A stretch of 64,000 bases of DNA from Bifidobacterium choladohabitans (lineage in GTDB: Bacteria > Actinomycetota > Actinomycetes > Actinomycetales > Bifidobacteriaceae), in assembly GCF_016102005.1 (NCBI RefSeq), contig NZ_JACFPL010000001.1, forward strand, positions 186,001-250,000. Direction: 5' to 3'. The stretch's first letter is position 1. The number at the start of each line of letters is the position of its first letter. The notes under the pieces were generated by a model. The model worked only from the letters and a program-made list of their open reading frames with translations. It was not told the DNA's origin and did not search any database. Shown piece after piece: positions 1-7,309 of the stretch. Made by a program: the position numbers and the translations under genes.

Positions 1-727
1 TAGCTGGCAGCGTGACGTAGCGAAAACGACGCAGTACGCCGCAGCCATCCAACGCCGCAGCCTCCATCAGCTCACGAGGCACATCACGCAGGGCAGCCAG
101 ATAAATCACCGTAGTGCCACCTACGGTCCACAAGGAAATCAGAATAACAGCGGGTCGTGTCCAAGCCGGATCGAGCAGCCAGTTGGGTGCCGGTATGCCT
201 AATTTGGTCAACACCACATTGATCAGGCCATACTTGCCATTAAACATCCAGCGCCACAGGTAGGCCACTACGGCGGAAGGAATAATGGCGGGGATGTACG
301 AGAGAGCACGGGCGAGTCCTCGGGCCGGCGCCTCCTTCAGGTTCAAGATCAGGGCCACACCCAGTGCAAATGCGAGGCCTAGGGGCACGCCGATGAACGT
401 CAGGTAAGCCGTGTTTTCCAGGGACTTATAAAAACGAGGATCGGCAAAAACCGATTGGTAGTTGTGCATGCCCACCCATTTTGGAGCCGTCATAATATTG
501 AAATCGGTAAACGAATAGTACAACGACGCGATCATTGGTCCGATAGTAAACAGCACTAAACCGATGAGGAAAGGCATAGCGAAGCCCAAACCGTAGCGCC
601 TCTCGTTCTTGCTGCCCCTTTTCGGTTTTCCGGCCTTGCCTCGTCTGCCTCGCCGGGTAATCACACTGATGTTGCGCTGCGCCTGAGTGTTATGGGCTGC
701 ACCCGCTGAAATCTGTGCATCTGACAC
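1..727 (-). CDS. Carbohydrate ABC transporter permease (MalF/UgpA-type), truncated by the window edge
   Basis: Inner-membrane permease of a binding-protein-dependent sugar importer. Reading the minus strand from a GTG at 727, a basic N-terminal tail of about 50 residues (RRGRRGKAGKPKRGSKNERR) is followed by the first membrane segment (GFAMPFLIGLVLF), then TDFNI and further hydrophobic segments. The cytoplasmic EAA-type loop that contacts the ATPase is visible as ELMEAAALDG close to the window end. The GTG start is chosen because AGGAGG lies about 8 nt upstream and no in-frame ATG precedes the first membrane segment. The C-terminus lies outside the window. It follows the solute-binding lipoprotein gene by 114 bp on the same strand, so it is very likely the partner permease. 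A second permease would be expected just outside. Substrate is unknown. Confidence 0.85.
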   Translation of the reverse strand, partial: MSDAQISAGAAHNTQAQRNISVITRRGRRGKAGKPKRGSKNERRYGLGFAMPFLIGLVLFTIGPMIASLYYSFTDFNIMTAPKWVGMHNYQSVFADPRFYKSLENTAYLTFIGVPLGLAFALGVALILNLKEAPARGLARALSYIPAIIPSAVVAYLWRWMFNGKYGLINVVLTKLGIPAPNWLLDPAWTRPAVILISLWTVGGTTVIYLAALRDVPRELMEAAALDGCGVLRRFRYVTLPA

Positions 728-750
728 GAATGTCACACCTCCTCGTGTGA

Positions 751-795
751 GACTCCGCAGGCTGCAAGACCACTGATTAGTCAGCCTGCGGAGTC
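751..795 (-). promoter_or_regulatory. Stem-loop between the binding-protein and permease genes
   Basis: A perfect 14-bp inverted repeat (GACTCCGCAGGCTG at 751-764, complement at 782-795) with a 17-nt loop. It lies in the 114-bp gap between the binding-protein stop and the permease GTG. No T-tract follows on the minus strand, so it is more likely an RNA processing/stabilising hairpin or partial terminator than a full stop. Such hairpins commonly let the binding protein be made in excess over the membrane subunits. Confidence 0.6.
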
Positions 796-841
796 AATCT
801 AGAGCAAAATAGTTGATGGGACCATTCCACCCGTCTGTATC

Positions 842-2143
842 CTATTGTTTGTAGGCTTTAGCCTTTTCGGCCACCGCCTGCATAGCCTGCTCTGGAGTCG
901 CCTGCCCAGCCTGAATCTGTGTAAAGGCCGCAGAGAGATCTTGCCCATATTGAGTGCTGAACTTGGTGGAATAACTCGGCACGGCCAACTTTGACTTAGC
1001 AGCCGCCAAGAACACGTCGAAGTTCGGCAGATCAGAATATGTTGTGTCGCTGAGTAACGAAGTACGTCCGGGCAAGTTAGCCAACGTATGTGTAAACTCA
1101 AGCATCGGCTTTTTGCCTAGGAAATACTTCATGAACTTCCAAGCTTCTTTGGGGTGAGCGGAGTTCTTCGGGATGAACAAGTTGGACAGGTCCAAACGTG
1201 TAGTGCCCCTAAGCTCTGGCTTATCTGCAGGATATGGCAGAGCTGCGGCCCCCCAGTTGAGCTTCGGTGCCAGGCGACGGATGAACGCCGACTGCCAGTT
1301 GCCGTCAATCAGAGTTGCGATTTGCCCGGTGTAGAAGGGGTATTGAGCCGTGCCGTACTCACCGAAACCCGACTGGAAGTCTTGCAGGTTTTTAGCGCCG
1401 AACTTCTTGACTACATGCTCAACCCACCAGTTCAACGCCTCTATATTGCGTGGGTTGGTTGGTGAAGCCTTGCCGTCCTCGGTGTACCAACTGCCCCCGT
1501 AGGCCTGGACGAGCAGCTGCAGGTCCACCGAAGAGTTGGTGCCCAACCGCTCGACCTTGTCTCCGTTGAGCTTACTAACTGTATCGATGACCTTAGCAAA
1601 ATCGTCGAACGTCTCGGGAGGGTTGGTAATGCCGGCCTCTTTGAGCTCATCCTTGTTGTACAGCAACTGATAGATATTCGCTGCCACGGGTAGAGCGTAG
1701 AGCTTGGAATCAAAGGAATTATTTTTGATTGCGGCTGGAAGGAAGTCGGAAGTGTCGTACTTGTCAGCTTTAATATAGTCGTCCAGCCCCAAGAGCACAC
1801 CGCTGTTTGCCCAATCGACAATCTGCGAATTGCCTGTGTTGGAAATATCAAACTGAGGGTTTTTGCCCTGCATCGACAGCACCTGTGCCTGCTGATCTGC
1901 AGACGAGGTTCCTTTGACTGATATCTTGCTCTGAGAAGCGTTGAAATCCTTGATGATCTTCTCAACGGCTTTCGCTTCGTCGCCTGTCCACAGGTACGAG
2001 AATCGTACGGTGACTTTTCCCTCCTTGTCTGTGCCGGTCGTGTTGGTAGGCCCAAAGCCAGCGCATCCTGCCAGGGAGACACTCGCCAGGGTAGCCACAG
2101 CGGCCACTGCCAGCTTCCTTGCTATATGGTGTACATGTTTCAT
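842..2143 (-). CDS. Extracellular solute-binding lipoprotein of a sugar ABC transporter
   Basis: 433-residue substrate-binding protein of the family-1 (MalE-like) type. It has a lipoprotein signal peptide: basic MKHVHHIARK, a hydrophobic run, and lipobox LAGC with the acylated Cys near residue 27. The mature part opens with TVRFSYLWTGDEAKAVEKII, typical of the first beta strand/helix of this family, and has the usual length. An AAAGG ribosome site lies about 9 nt before the ATG. It is followed on the same strand by a permease gene and preceded by a GntR regulator gene and operator-like palindromes, so it probably belongs to a locally regulated sugar importer. No ATPase gene is present; bifidobacterial sugar importers often share an MsiK-type ATPase. 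The sugar cannot be read from sequence. The neighbouring secreted DUF4855 protein suggests a released oligosaccharide. Confidence 0.88.
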   Translation of the reverse strand: MKHVHHIARKLAVAAVATLASVSLAGCAGFGPTNTTGTDKEGKVTVRFSYLWTGDEAKAVEKIIKDFNASQSKISVKGTSSADQQAQVLSMQGKNPQFDISNTGNSQIVDWANSGVLLGLDDYIKADKYDTSDFLPAAIKNNSFDSKLYALPVAANIYQLLYNKDELKEAGITNPPETFDDFAKVIDTVSKLNGDKVERLGTNSSVDLQLLVQAYGGSWYTEDGKASPTNPRNIEALNWWVEHVVKKFGAKNLQDFQSGFGEYGTAQYPFYTGQIATLIDGNWQSAFIRRLAPKLNWGAAALPYPADKPELRGTTRLDLSNLFIPKNSAHPKEAWKFMKYFLGKKPMLEFTHTLANLPGRTSLLSDTTYSDLPNFDVFLAAAKSKLAVPSYSTKFSTQYGQDLSAAFTQIQAGQATPEQAMQAVAEKAKAYKQ

Positions 2144-2183
2144 TGGTATGTACCTTTCTTCGCTTTTTCAACATCATCGTTGG

Positions 2184-2204
2184 AGTAAACGTGTATCGTT
2201 TACT
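2184..2204. promoter_or_regulatory. 21-bp palindromic operator candidate upstream of the sugar-binding protein gene
   Basis: Perfect 8-bp arms AGTAAACG and CGTTTACT separated by TGTAT, 40 bp upstream of the ATG at 2143. The motif is unlike the dre-type site in the same intergenic region, so it may be bound by a different regulator. The half-site resembles those of LacI-family proteins, although the 5-nt spacer is unusual for that family. No LacI gene is in this window. Confidence 0.45.
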
Positions 2205-2421
2205 GACATTGCCGCCTTCGACCAGACGGAAGATTCATCAATCCTCTCTGACAACTGCATTGGCACCCTTGCCGGTTATAGCTTATGAAAGACCGGTCAG
2301 ACGGCCTGAAAGTATAGAAACAACAACCCTGCGATACACAGAGCAAGCACCACGCTTCCAACTATCTGACTTTCCGTAACTAGCAGTTTTTATGCTAGGG
2401 CGGCCGTCTACGGAATGCAAT

Positions 2422-2437
2422 ATTGGTATTCACCAAT
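2422..2437. promoter_or_regulatory. dre-like operator (ATTGGT-N4-ACCAAT) upstream of the sugar-binding protein gene
   Basis: ATTGGTATTCACCAAT is a perfect 6-bp inverted repeat with a 4-nt spacer. It lies in the 328-bp gap between the GntR gene stop (2472) and the binding-protein start (2143). The same TATTGGT-N4-ACCAAT pattern recurs at 6083-6100. It resembles the known NagR/YvoA and DasR sites of GntR/HutC-family regulators (consensus centred on TGGTCTAGACCA). The rest of the gap has the 2184-2204 palindrome and a small inverted repeat CTAGCA/TGCTAG at 2380-2398. No gene was seen there. Confidence 0.6.
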
Positions 2438-2471
2438 TATTCGTTTCCAATGATTGCGCTACAGGATTGCT

Positions 2472-3287
2472 TCAATCTCGCTTGACCGCATAATGAAGCA
2501 TGTATTTATCTCCCCTATAGAGAGATGTGCTCGTCTCGATGCGTCTTCCTTTGACATCAAAGGTAACGCGGACGATTTTCAAAGCCGGTGAATAGGGCGC
2601 TACCTGCAACAGCTTAACGTCATCTGGCTCAAGCGCCACAGGAGAAACCACCTGATCTGCCCATACCGGCAGCAAACCATATTCGTGTTGCAACACATCA
2701 TAAAAGGAACCAGTGATATCCTGCTTCTCAATACCCGGTACATACTCAAGTGGGACGGTCACCTCTTCCAGGCACATAGGCTCGCCATCAGCCAAGCGCA
2801 AGCGTCGTAAGATATAGACATCAGCCCCAGGCGAGACTTTGAGACGCCAAGAAGCTTTCCGATCTGCTTGCGCCCGCTCATGCAAAAGCACCCGAGAAGA
2901 TGGAACCATGCCTCTCGCTCGAATATCTTCAGAAAACGAAGTAAGCTTTAGCGACTTTACAATTCCTGGCTCGACGGTGTATGTACCGCCGCCCTGCACC
3001 TTGTATACAACGGTGTCTGCTTCGAGTTTTCCTATGGCCTTGCGAATCGTAACGCGACTAGCCTTGAACTCTTCGGCCAACTTGCGTTCAGGCGGAATCA
3101 CCGAGTTTGAAGGACGGCCCGCAATATATTTGCGATAAATAGCATCGCGTATCTTCATATATTTGGGCCGCGTATCTTCCCAATCACGCCGGTCCTCGTC
3201 ATCACTGAACGTTTGGTCATCCGTAGGCCGATTAGAACCATACAAACCGCTCTTGCCCAGAAACAGCCCCTCGGCAGTTACCTGCAT
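2472..3287 (-). CDS. GntR-family transcriptional regulator with UTRA effector domain (NagR/DasR-like)
   Basis: About 271 residues from the ATG at 3287, which has GAGGGG 7 nt upstream. An in-frame upstream ATG at 3347 would add 20 residues but lacks a good ribosome site. The winged helix-turn-helix is seen as YMKIRDAIYRKYIAGR then PPERKLAEEFKASRVTIRKA. A linker with LTSFSEDIRARGMVPSSRVL follows and marks the start of a UTRA ligand-binding domain, which runs to the C-terminus. This FSEDIRARG segment is characteristic of HutC/NagR-type members, which bind sugar phosphates or related small molecules. The gene sits between the secreted DUF4855-like gene and the sugar importer. The locus carries two ATTGGT-N4-ACCAAT sites of the kind such proteins bind. 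It is therefore inferred to be the local repressor; the effector is unknown, perhaps an amino-sugar phosphate. Confidence 0.85.
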   Translation of the reverse strand: MQVTAEGLFLGKSGLYGSNRPTDDQTFSDDEDRRDWEDTRPKYMKIRDAIYRKYIAGRPSNSVIPPERKLAEEFKASRVTIRKAIGKLEADTVVYKVQGGGTYTVEPGIVKSLKLTSFSEDIRARGMVPSSRVLLHERAQADRKASWRLKVSPGADVYILRRLRLADGEPMCLEEVTVPLEYVPGIEKQDITGSFYDVLQHEYGLLPVWADQVVSPVALEPDDVKLLQVAPYSPALKIVRVTFDVKGRRIETSTSLYRGDKYMLHYAVKRD

Positions 3288-3368
3288 CTCTTCGCCCCTC
3301 TTTCCTAGAACGGCACCACACCGCCAACAGCCAATAAAAACGCCCAACAGCTATGCGAAGTTTGACGC

Positions 3369-3385
3369 TTATAACGCAGTTATAA
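3369..3385. promoter_or_regulatory. Palindrome TTATAAC-N3-GTTATAA upstream of the GntR gene
   Basis: Perfect 7-bp arms around GCA, about 82 bp upstream of the chosen GntR start. Read on the minus strand it contains TTATAAG-like sequence and could overlap the -10 element of the regulator's promoter, suggesting autoregulation. It differs in sequence from the dre-like sites, so it may instead be an AT-rich promoter element or a target of another protein. Confidence 0.4.
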
Positions 3386-3414
3386 AGGGATTGAGCTTTA
3401 CAGGGATGAGACAC

Positions 3415-5919
3415 TTATGCCACCTTGACTTCAGAGATCATCGTCCAAGCCCAGCTAGCCCCGTCACCTGGTAAAAGAATCCGCACAGCAGTAACTTGTT
3501 GGTAGCGCAAATCGGCAATGTCAAGACGAACTCCACCAGACCCGAATGACGTTTGTTCTCGGCGCCCCTGCACGTCCACCCACTGGCCCGCGGTTTTTAC
3601 CTGAGCCGCGAACGTAGTGGGTGCCACAATCCCGTAGGAACCGGCATTGAGAGTATAGACAGAAATGGTATTAACATCTATCGGTTTAGCGGCATCAAAT
3701 CGTAGCGTAACCGCTTCGTTTGCTGGCCAACCCGAGATCTCTCTCCAAGCAAAGTCACCAGTGTATCTTCCGTCCGTAAGACGCAGCCCATCGTCCGAAT
3801 AATTGTCTAAATCACCTGGAGCTCGTGCTAATCGGTAGCTGAAATTGATGGGATTGCCAACGCTATCAACAACTTGCAGTTCAGAGAGCATAGCCCAAGA
3901 ATTCGTAGAGAACCCGATATTGATATAACGTGCCCCGACTGGAGTGCCAGTTGCTTCGATGTATCCATCTTGATTTGTACATGTAATCTCAGTAGCTGTT
4001 AGACAAGAGATGCCAGGTACTGTCGGCAACGATTCTCCTCCTACTGGCGCATGCTTTGCGATGACATGTGGAGTCGAAAAAGGCCAGCTCGCCAGTAATG
4101 GAGACGTCCCCGTACCGCTACTCATCAGCGTAGGAGTATTTGAAAAAGTGGCTACAGGATTCAGTGGCCAATTGACAGCGGCATCACTTCCACCCTGTGC
4201 ATAGACTTTTACGGCTCCTACCCGGCGTACACTGCCTAAATCGATATTGATTACTGATTTGCCTGGATTAGAGTTCCAGCCCACATTTCGCCCAGAAGAC
4301 CAGCCTGCAGTCGATATTTTGCCATCGTGAAGCATATGAGAAGTCTTATCAGGATACGATGCAGGCCTGGGCTTACCTGACTCCACCACCGTATACGCGT
4401 TGGCTAGCCCGTTCTCAGTCACAGGATCGAGCGAACGATCGCCTACTATTCTCACTATCGGAGGCTTACTCACCGGGGAGCGCTGGGCCGTAGTCAGTAT
4501 TAGCCTGATCGTCTGCCTATCGGAGTCGACTCGGGTATTATCAAAACTCACAACCACACCCTGAATGTCGTCTGCCAAGCTGTCACCACCTGGCCTTGTG
4601 GCCCAAGCCAGCTGCTTCCATCCACCGTTGGCAGTCTGAACTTGGAGTTGCACCTCGCCCTGCCAATACTGCTGGTGTTCAGCAAAGTCGATGCGTATGC
4701 TATTGAACTTTCTCAGATCCACTTCGCGCGCAACGTACATTCGTTGATTGTCGCTCTGCCCGACTGATTGTTTCGATTCCACAGCTTTGATATCTACATC
4801 TGGAGAAGAGATGTGCTTGCCAGAGACGTAGTCAGCCAATGCATCGTAGACTGAGCGCTGCGATGGATTGCTGCTGGTCGTGATACCACAAGAGCCAAAG
4901 CCCTCTCCCAAAAAAGCAGCAGACACTCCATCCTGGTAACCGTACGTAGAGCCGTTTGCCAGATACTGCATAGCCATAACCTGTTCAGTTGTTAACCGGG
5001 AGCACCCACGGAATTCAAGTTCGATCCCTAAACCGTATTTTTGAGCAGCTACAGCCGTTTCCTGCAACCTCGATGCGTTGACTTCACCACCATCCAGCGG
5101 TGAGCGGAAAGCATAGGAGGGCTGCATGATAGCAACGTCAAAACCATACTCTTTCCAAGATTGCCAGCCCAATCCTTTGTAATAGGGGATAAACAAATAT
5201 TTAAGACCGCTGTTATGGACTCCTTGCGCATCGCCAGCAATTATGTGTTGCTCGTAAGGAGGAACGTCTTCACGCATCCTGTATAAGCCCCACAGAGCAA
5301 GATGTGCATAGTGCTTTTGGCTAAATCGTTGGCTCACTGTATTGGCAAACCACTGGGCCACAGCCTGCCGATCCTGGGCACTCGACAAACTGCGGTCAGA
5401 GCCGTTTACTTTGCCGAAAGAGCCGACGCTGGGATTCATCCACGGCATCATAACTATGATCGAGCGTTGAGATTGCTGTGGAGCTCCATCATCCTGTGCA
5501 GCTAAGTCTGCTTGCTCGGCAGCTTTTTCAACGGTATCAATGGGGCCACCTGTGCTAAACCACTGGTCGATAAGTGTCTGCCAATCCGACAATGTTGTTG
5601 CACCGTAATCAGTTTGTTTCCCATTGATCGTAAAACGCAATAAAACTGCTGCATCGAACATGGACGCTCCGGGAATAGGCTTACCTGTGTTATCAACCCG
5701 ATTAAATAGAGGCAGAACCGCTCGCTCGTCCAACTGGTCATCAGCATATATCAGCGCCGCATGATGAAAGCCAACTGCCTCTGGCTTGGGATATCCTGTC
5801 GATTGCTCGCTGGACATGCCTTGAGCCCTGACGGGAGAAATCGCAACCAGCAGACAGAAAGCAACAGATATAAGGGCCACAGTAGAAAAAACGAATGGTC
5901 GATAAGCTTTTCCCGACAT
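3415..5919 (-). CDS. Secreted DUF4855-like protein with C-terminal discoidin-like beta domains; candidate glycan-active enzyme
   Basis: 834-residue secreted protein. The signal peptide (basic start, hydrophobic residues about 9-30, likely cleavage after VRA) has no lipobox. No C-terminal sorting motif or membrane anchor is seen, so release is expected. Residues about 45-390 resemble DUF4855: LFIPYYKGLGWQSWKEYGFD then VAIMQPSYAF, and GLGIELEFRG. This arrangement suggests a TIM-barrel-like fold with acidic residues after strands, as in glycoside hydrolases. Two beta-rich carbohydrate-binding-like modules follow, around 535-590 (LHDGKISTAGW, then INIDLGSVRRVGAVKVY) and about 700-834 (DDGLRLTDGRYTGDFAW to the end). 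The start has GAGGAG 5 nt upstream. The gene heads the sugar-uptake locus and has a dre-like operator about 165 bp upstream. Base composition is lower in GC than the housekeeping genes, hinting at acquisition. The reaction is unproven. Confidence 0.75.
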   Translation of the reverse strand: MSGKAYRPFVFSTVALISVAFCLLVAISPVRAQGMSSEQSTGYPKPEAVGFHHAALIYADDQLDERAVLPLFNRVDNTGKPIPGASMFDAAVLLRFTINGKQTDYGATTLSDWQTLIDQWFSTGGPIDTVEKAAEQADLAAQDDGAPQQSQRSIIVMMPWMNPSVGSFGKVNGSDRSLSSAQDRQAVAQWFANTVSQRFSQKHYAHLALWGLYRMREDVPPYEQHIIAGDAQGVHNSGLKYLFIPYYKGLGWQSWKEYGFDVAIMQPSYAFRSPLDGGEVNASRLQETAVAAQKYGLGIELEFRGCSRLTTEQVMAMQYLANGSTYGYQDGVSAAFLGEGFGSCGITTSSNPSQRSVYDALADYVSGKHISSPDVDIKAVESKQSVGQSDNQRMYVAREVDLRKFNSIRIDFAEHQQYWQGEVQLQVQTANGGWKQLAWATRPGGDSLADDIQGVVVSFDNTRVDSDRQTIRLILTTAQRSPVSKPPIVRIVGDRSLDPVTENGLANAYTVVESGKPRPASYPDKTSHMLHDGKISTAGWSSGRNVGWNSNPGKSVINIDLGSVRRVGAVKVYAQGGSDAAVNWPLNPVATFSNTPTLMSSGTGTSPLLASWPFSTPHVIAKHAPVGGESLPTVPGISCLTATEITCTNQDGYIEATGTPVGARYINIGFSTNSWAMLSELQVVDSVGNPINFSYRLARAPGDLDNYSDDGLRLTDGRYTGDFAWREISGWPANEAVTLRFDAAKPIDVNTISVYTLNAGSYGIVAPTTFAAQVKTAGQWVDVQGRREQTSFGSGGVRLDIADLRYQQVTAVRILLPGDGASWAWTMISEVKVA

Positions 5920-6074
5920 AGTTACTCCTCAATGACGGTTTCGCGCTGCTTTGTTACTCGCAGCAGGGACATCATAGTTTCTACCGCTCACTTGGTGGTA
6001 TAACAATATTTGCACCGATAGAGCAATATTCCTTATACAAATCAATACTCAAAGCGTATACTACAAAGAAAACA

Positions 6075-6108
6075 GAGCTCAATATTGGTCTATACCAATA
6101 GTGAGCTC
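6075..6108. promoter_or_regulatory. 34-bp near-perfect palindrome with dre-like core upstream of the DUF4855 gene
   Basis: The core TATTGGT-CTAT-ACCAATA (6083-6100) matches the site at 2422-2437 and closely resembles NagR/DasR operators. The symmetry extends outward to GAGCTC on both sides, with one mismatch in 15 paired positions. It lies about 165 bp upstream of the ATG at 5919, so it probably controls the secreted-protein gene. The long arms could also form an RNA hairpin if transcribed. Confidence 0.65.
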
Positions 6109-6126
6109 TACTCGTTGACTTATCTA

Positions 6127-6417
6127 TTACAAAGCAATATGTAGCACTCGTCTATGCTGCCAACACACGGCGATAAAACTACTGCTGAGAGCGGCGAAGT
6201 TGGATGTACTCGCCCAATGTTTTATTTGAGGGGGGGGGATCACGCCTCGGTAGCAATCGCACAAGGCGAACGGGGCCGAATGATGTGTCATTGGGGTTGG
6301 AACCGGTGAAAGCCAGGGTGGTGCACCAAAGGCGGCCGCGGAAGTGATGCCAGTCATCGTATCTTCCAAAGCCAGGCATGCATCCATTCGATCGGGCTGA
6401 ATGCCCCCAATCGTGGT
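6127..6417 (-). pseudogene. Decayed 3' fragment of a HAD-family phosphatase gene
   Basis: Conceptual translation gives GGIQPDRMDACLALEDT then MTGITSAAAFGA. This aligns with VGIKSPDLMVSCLAFEDT and LTGITSAVASGA of the intact HAD gene at 57567-58340. The match then jumps to another frame (TTLAFTGSNPNDTSFGPV against TTVAYTGTNPVDTSSGPQ) and back again (DCYRGVI against DSYVGVT), so at least two frameshifts are present. The N-terminal two thirds, including the DxD nucleophile motif, is missing, and a stop codon lies just upstream of the matching part. A run of nine G at 6230-6238 lies inside it. It is not expected to make a functional protein. Confidence 0.75.
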
Positions 6418-6838
6418 TCAGGAGGTCGCGCGTCCGGGCTGCGTTAGCCGCCCCACCTTAAACTCCCACTCCCGACTGATAAGCATGGGTTTTCATATAT
6501 CCAGGAGGACTTTCTAAACCACTCTTGTATGTCATAAATAAAAAGTACTGACGATTAACATGCGAATTAGAGTCCACTATGCTCATTTTGCTCTTCTGAG
6601 CAACTGATGCAAGCTATCTCACATGCAGTCCTGGAGCAAAGGCTTATAATCGCGAAAAGTTGTTCCACTCAGCACAAAAATCAAAGATCTTCAAACAGAG
6701 AAATAACTGGCAATTAGTAGAGGGTCCTACGCATCCAAGAAGTTTTCGATTTTTTCATCAATAGCTTCTCAGCACAGATTGCCACCATTCCTACAGGCAA
6801 GGGCTTAGGCTTTTCGCTTTTTCAACTTATAACACGGG
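6418..6838. other. AT-rich intergenic stretch without a recognisable gene
   Basis: I see no coding region, RNA gene or clear terminator here. The stretch is notably AT-rich compared with the core of the window and lies beside the HAD remnant. It may be a decayed or junction region of the accessory locus. Confidence 0.5.
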
Positions 6839-7147
6839 CTAAGTTCTTACAAGGGCCAATGACTTCCTTGCTGCCCTAGAAGCCTTCAACAAGTCTAAAT
6901 ATGGATTCATCTGATTGGACAGAAACATAGCAGCACGAGATACGTCTTTTGTCCAAGAGTGAACAGAGAAAGCATCCTTCGGGACGAGACGATGAAATCG
7001 GAAAATACAGTATTGACCAGAGGCGAAAATCCATACAATAATCGCGATATATACCGTGCTTAGACACTCTCGTAATTGGATATACAGCAGCGAATCCAGC
7101 GTTTCCGCAGACCCCTCCTCTCGTTGAGCTAACAGCACTTCACTCAT
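6839..7147 (-). CDS. Small hypothetical ORF, doubtful
   Basis: 102-codon open frame with one possible membrane segment (VYIAIIVWIFASGQYCIF) in the first half and a basic C-terminal part. No ribosome binding site is seen in front of the ATG and I recognise no family. It lies in the AT-rich region next to a pseudogene and could be a gene remnant or a chance frame. Confidence 0.2.
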   Translation of the reverse strand: MSEVLLAQREEGSAETLDSLLYIQLRECLSTVYIAIIVWIFASGQYCIFRFHRLVPKDAFSVHSWTKDVSRAAMFLSNQMNPYLDLLKASRAARKSLALVRT

Positions 7148-7309
7148 AAAAGATCAGTATCGAAATGATGCCGACCTGGTGCTGGTCAATCCCACTTTTA
7201 CGAGAAATTAGCACATACACTGGCCTCAACGGAGGTTGCTTCCTGAAAATGAGCAGGCCGCCAGATGACCTGCCAGAAGTTACGGGGAAAAACAAGCTTG
7301 GAGGGTCAG

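Noticed and set aside
6230-6238. Run of nine G as a phase-variation tract
   Set aside because: It lies inside a decayed fragment that lacks the catalytic N-terminus, so slippage would not switch a functional gene.
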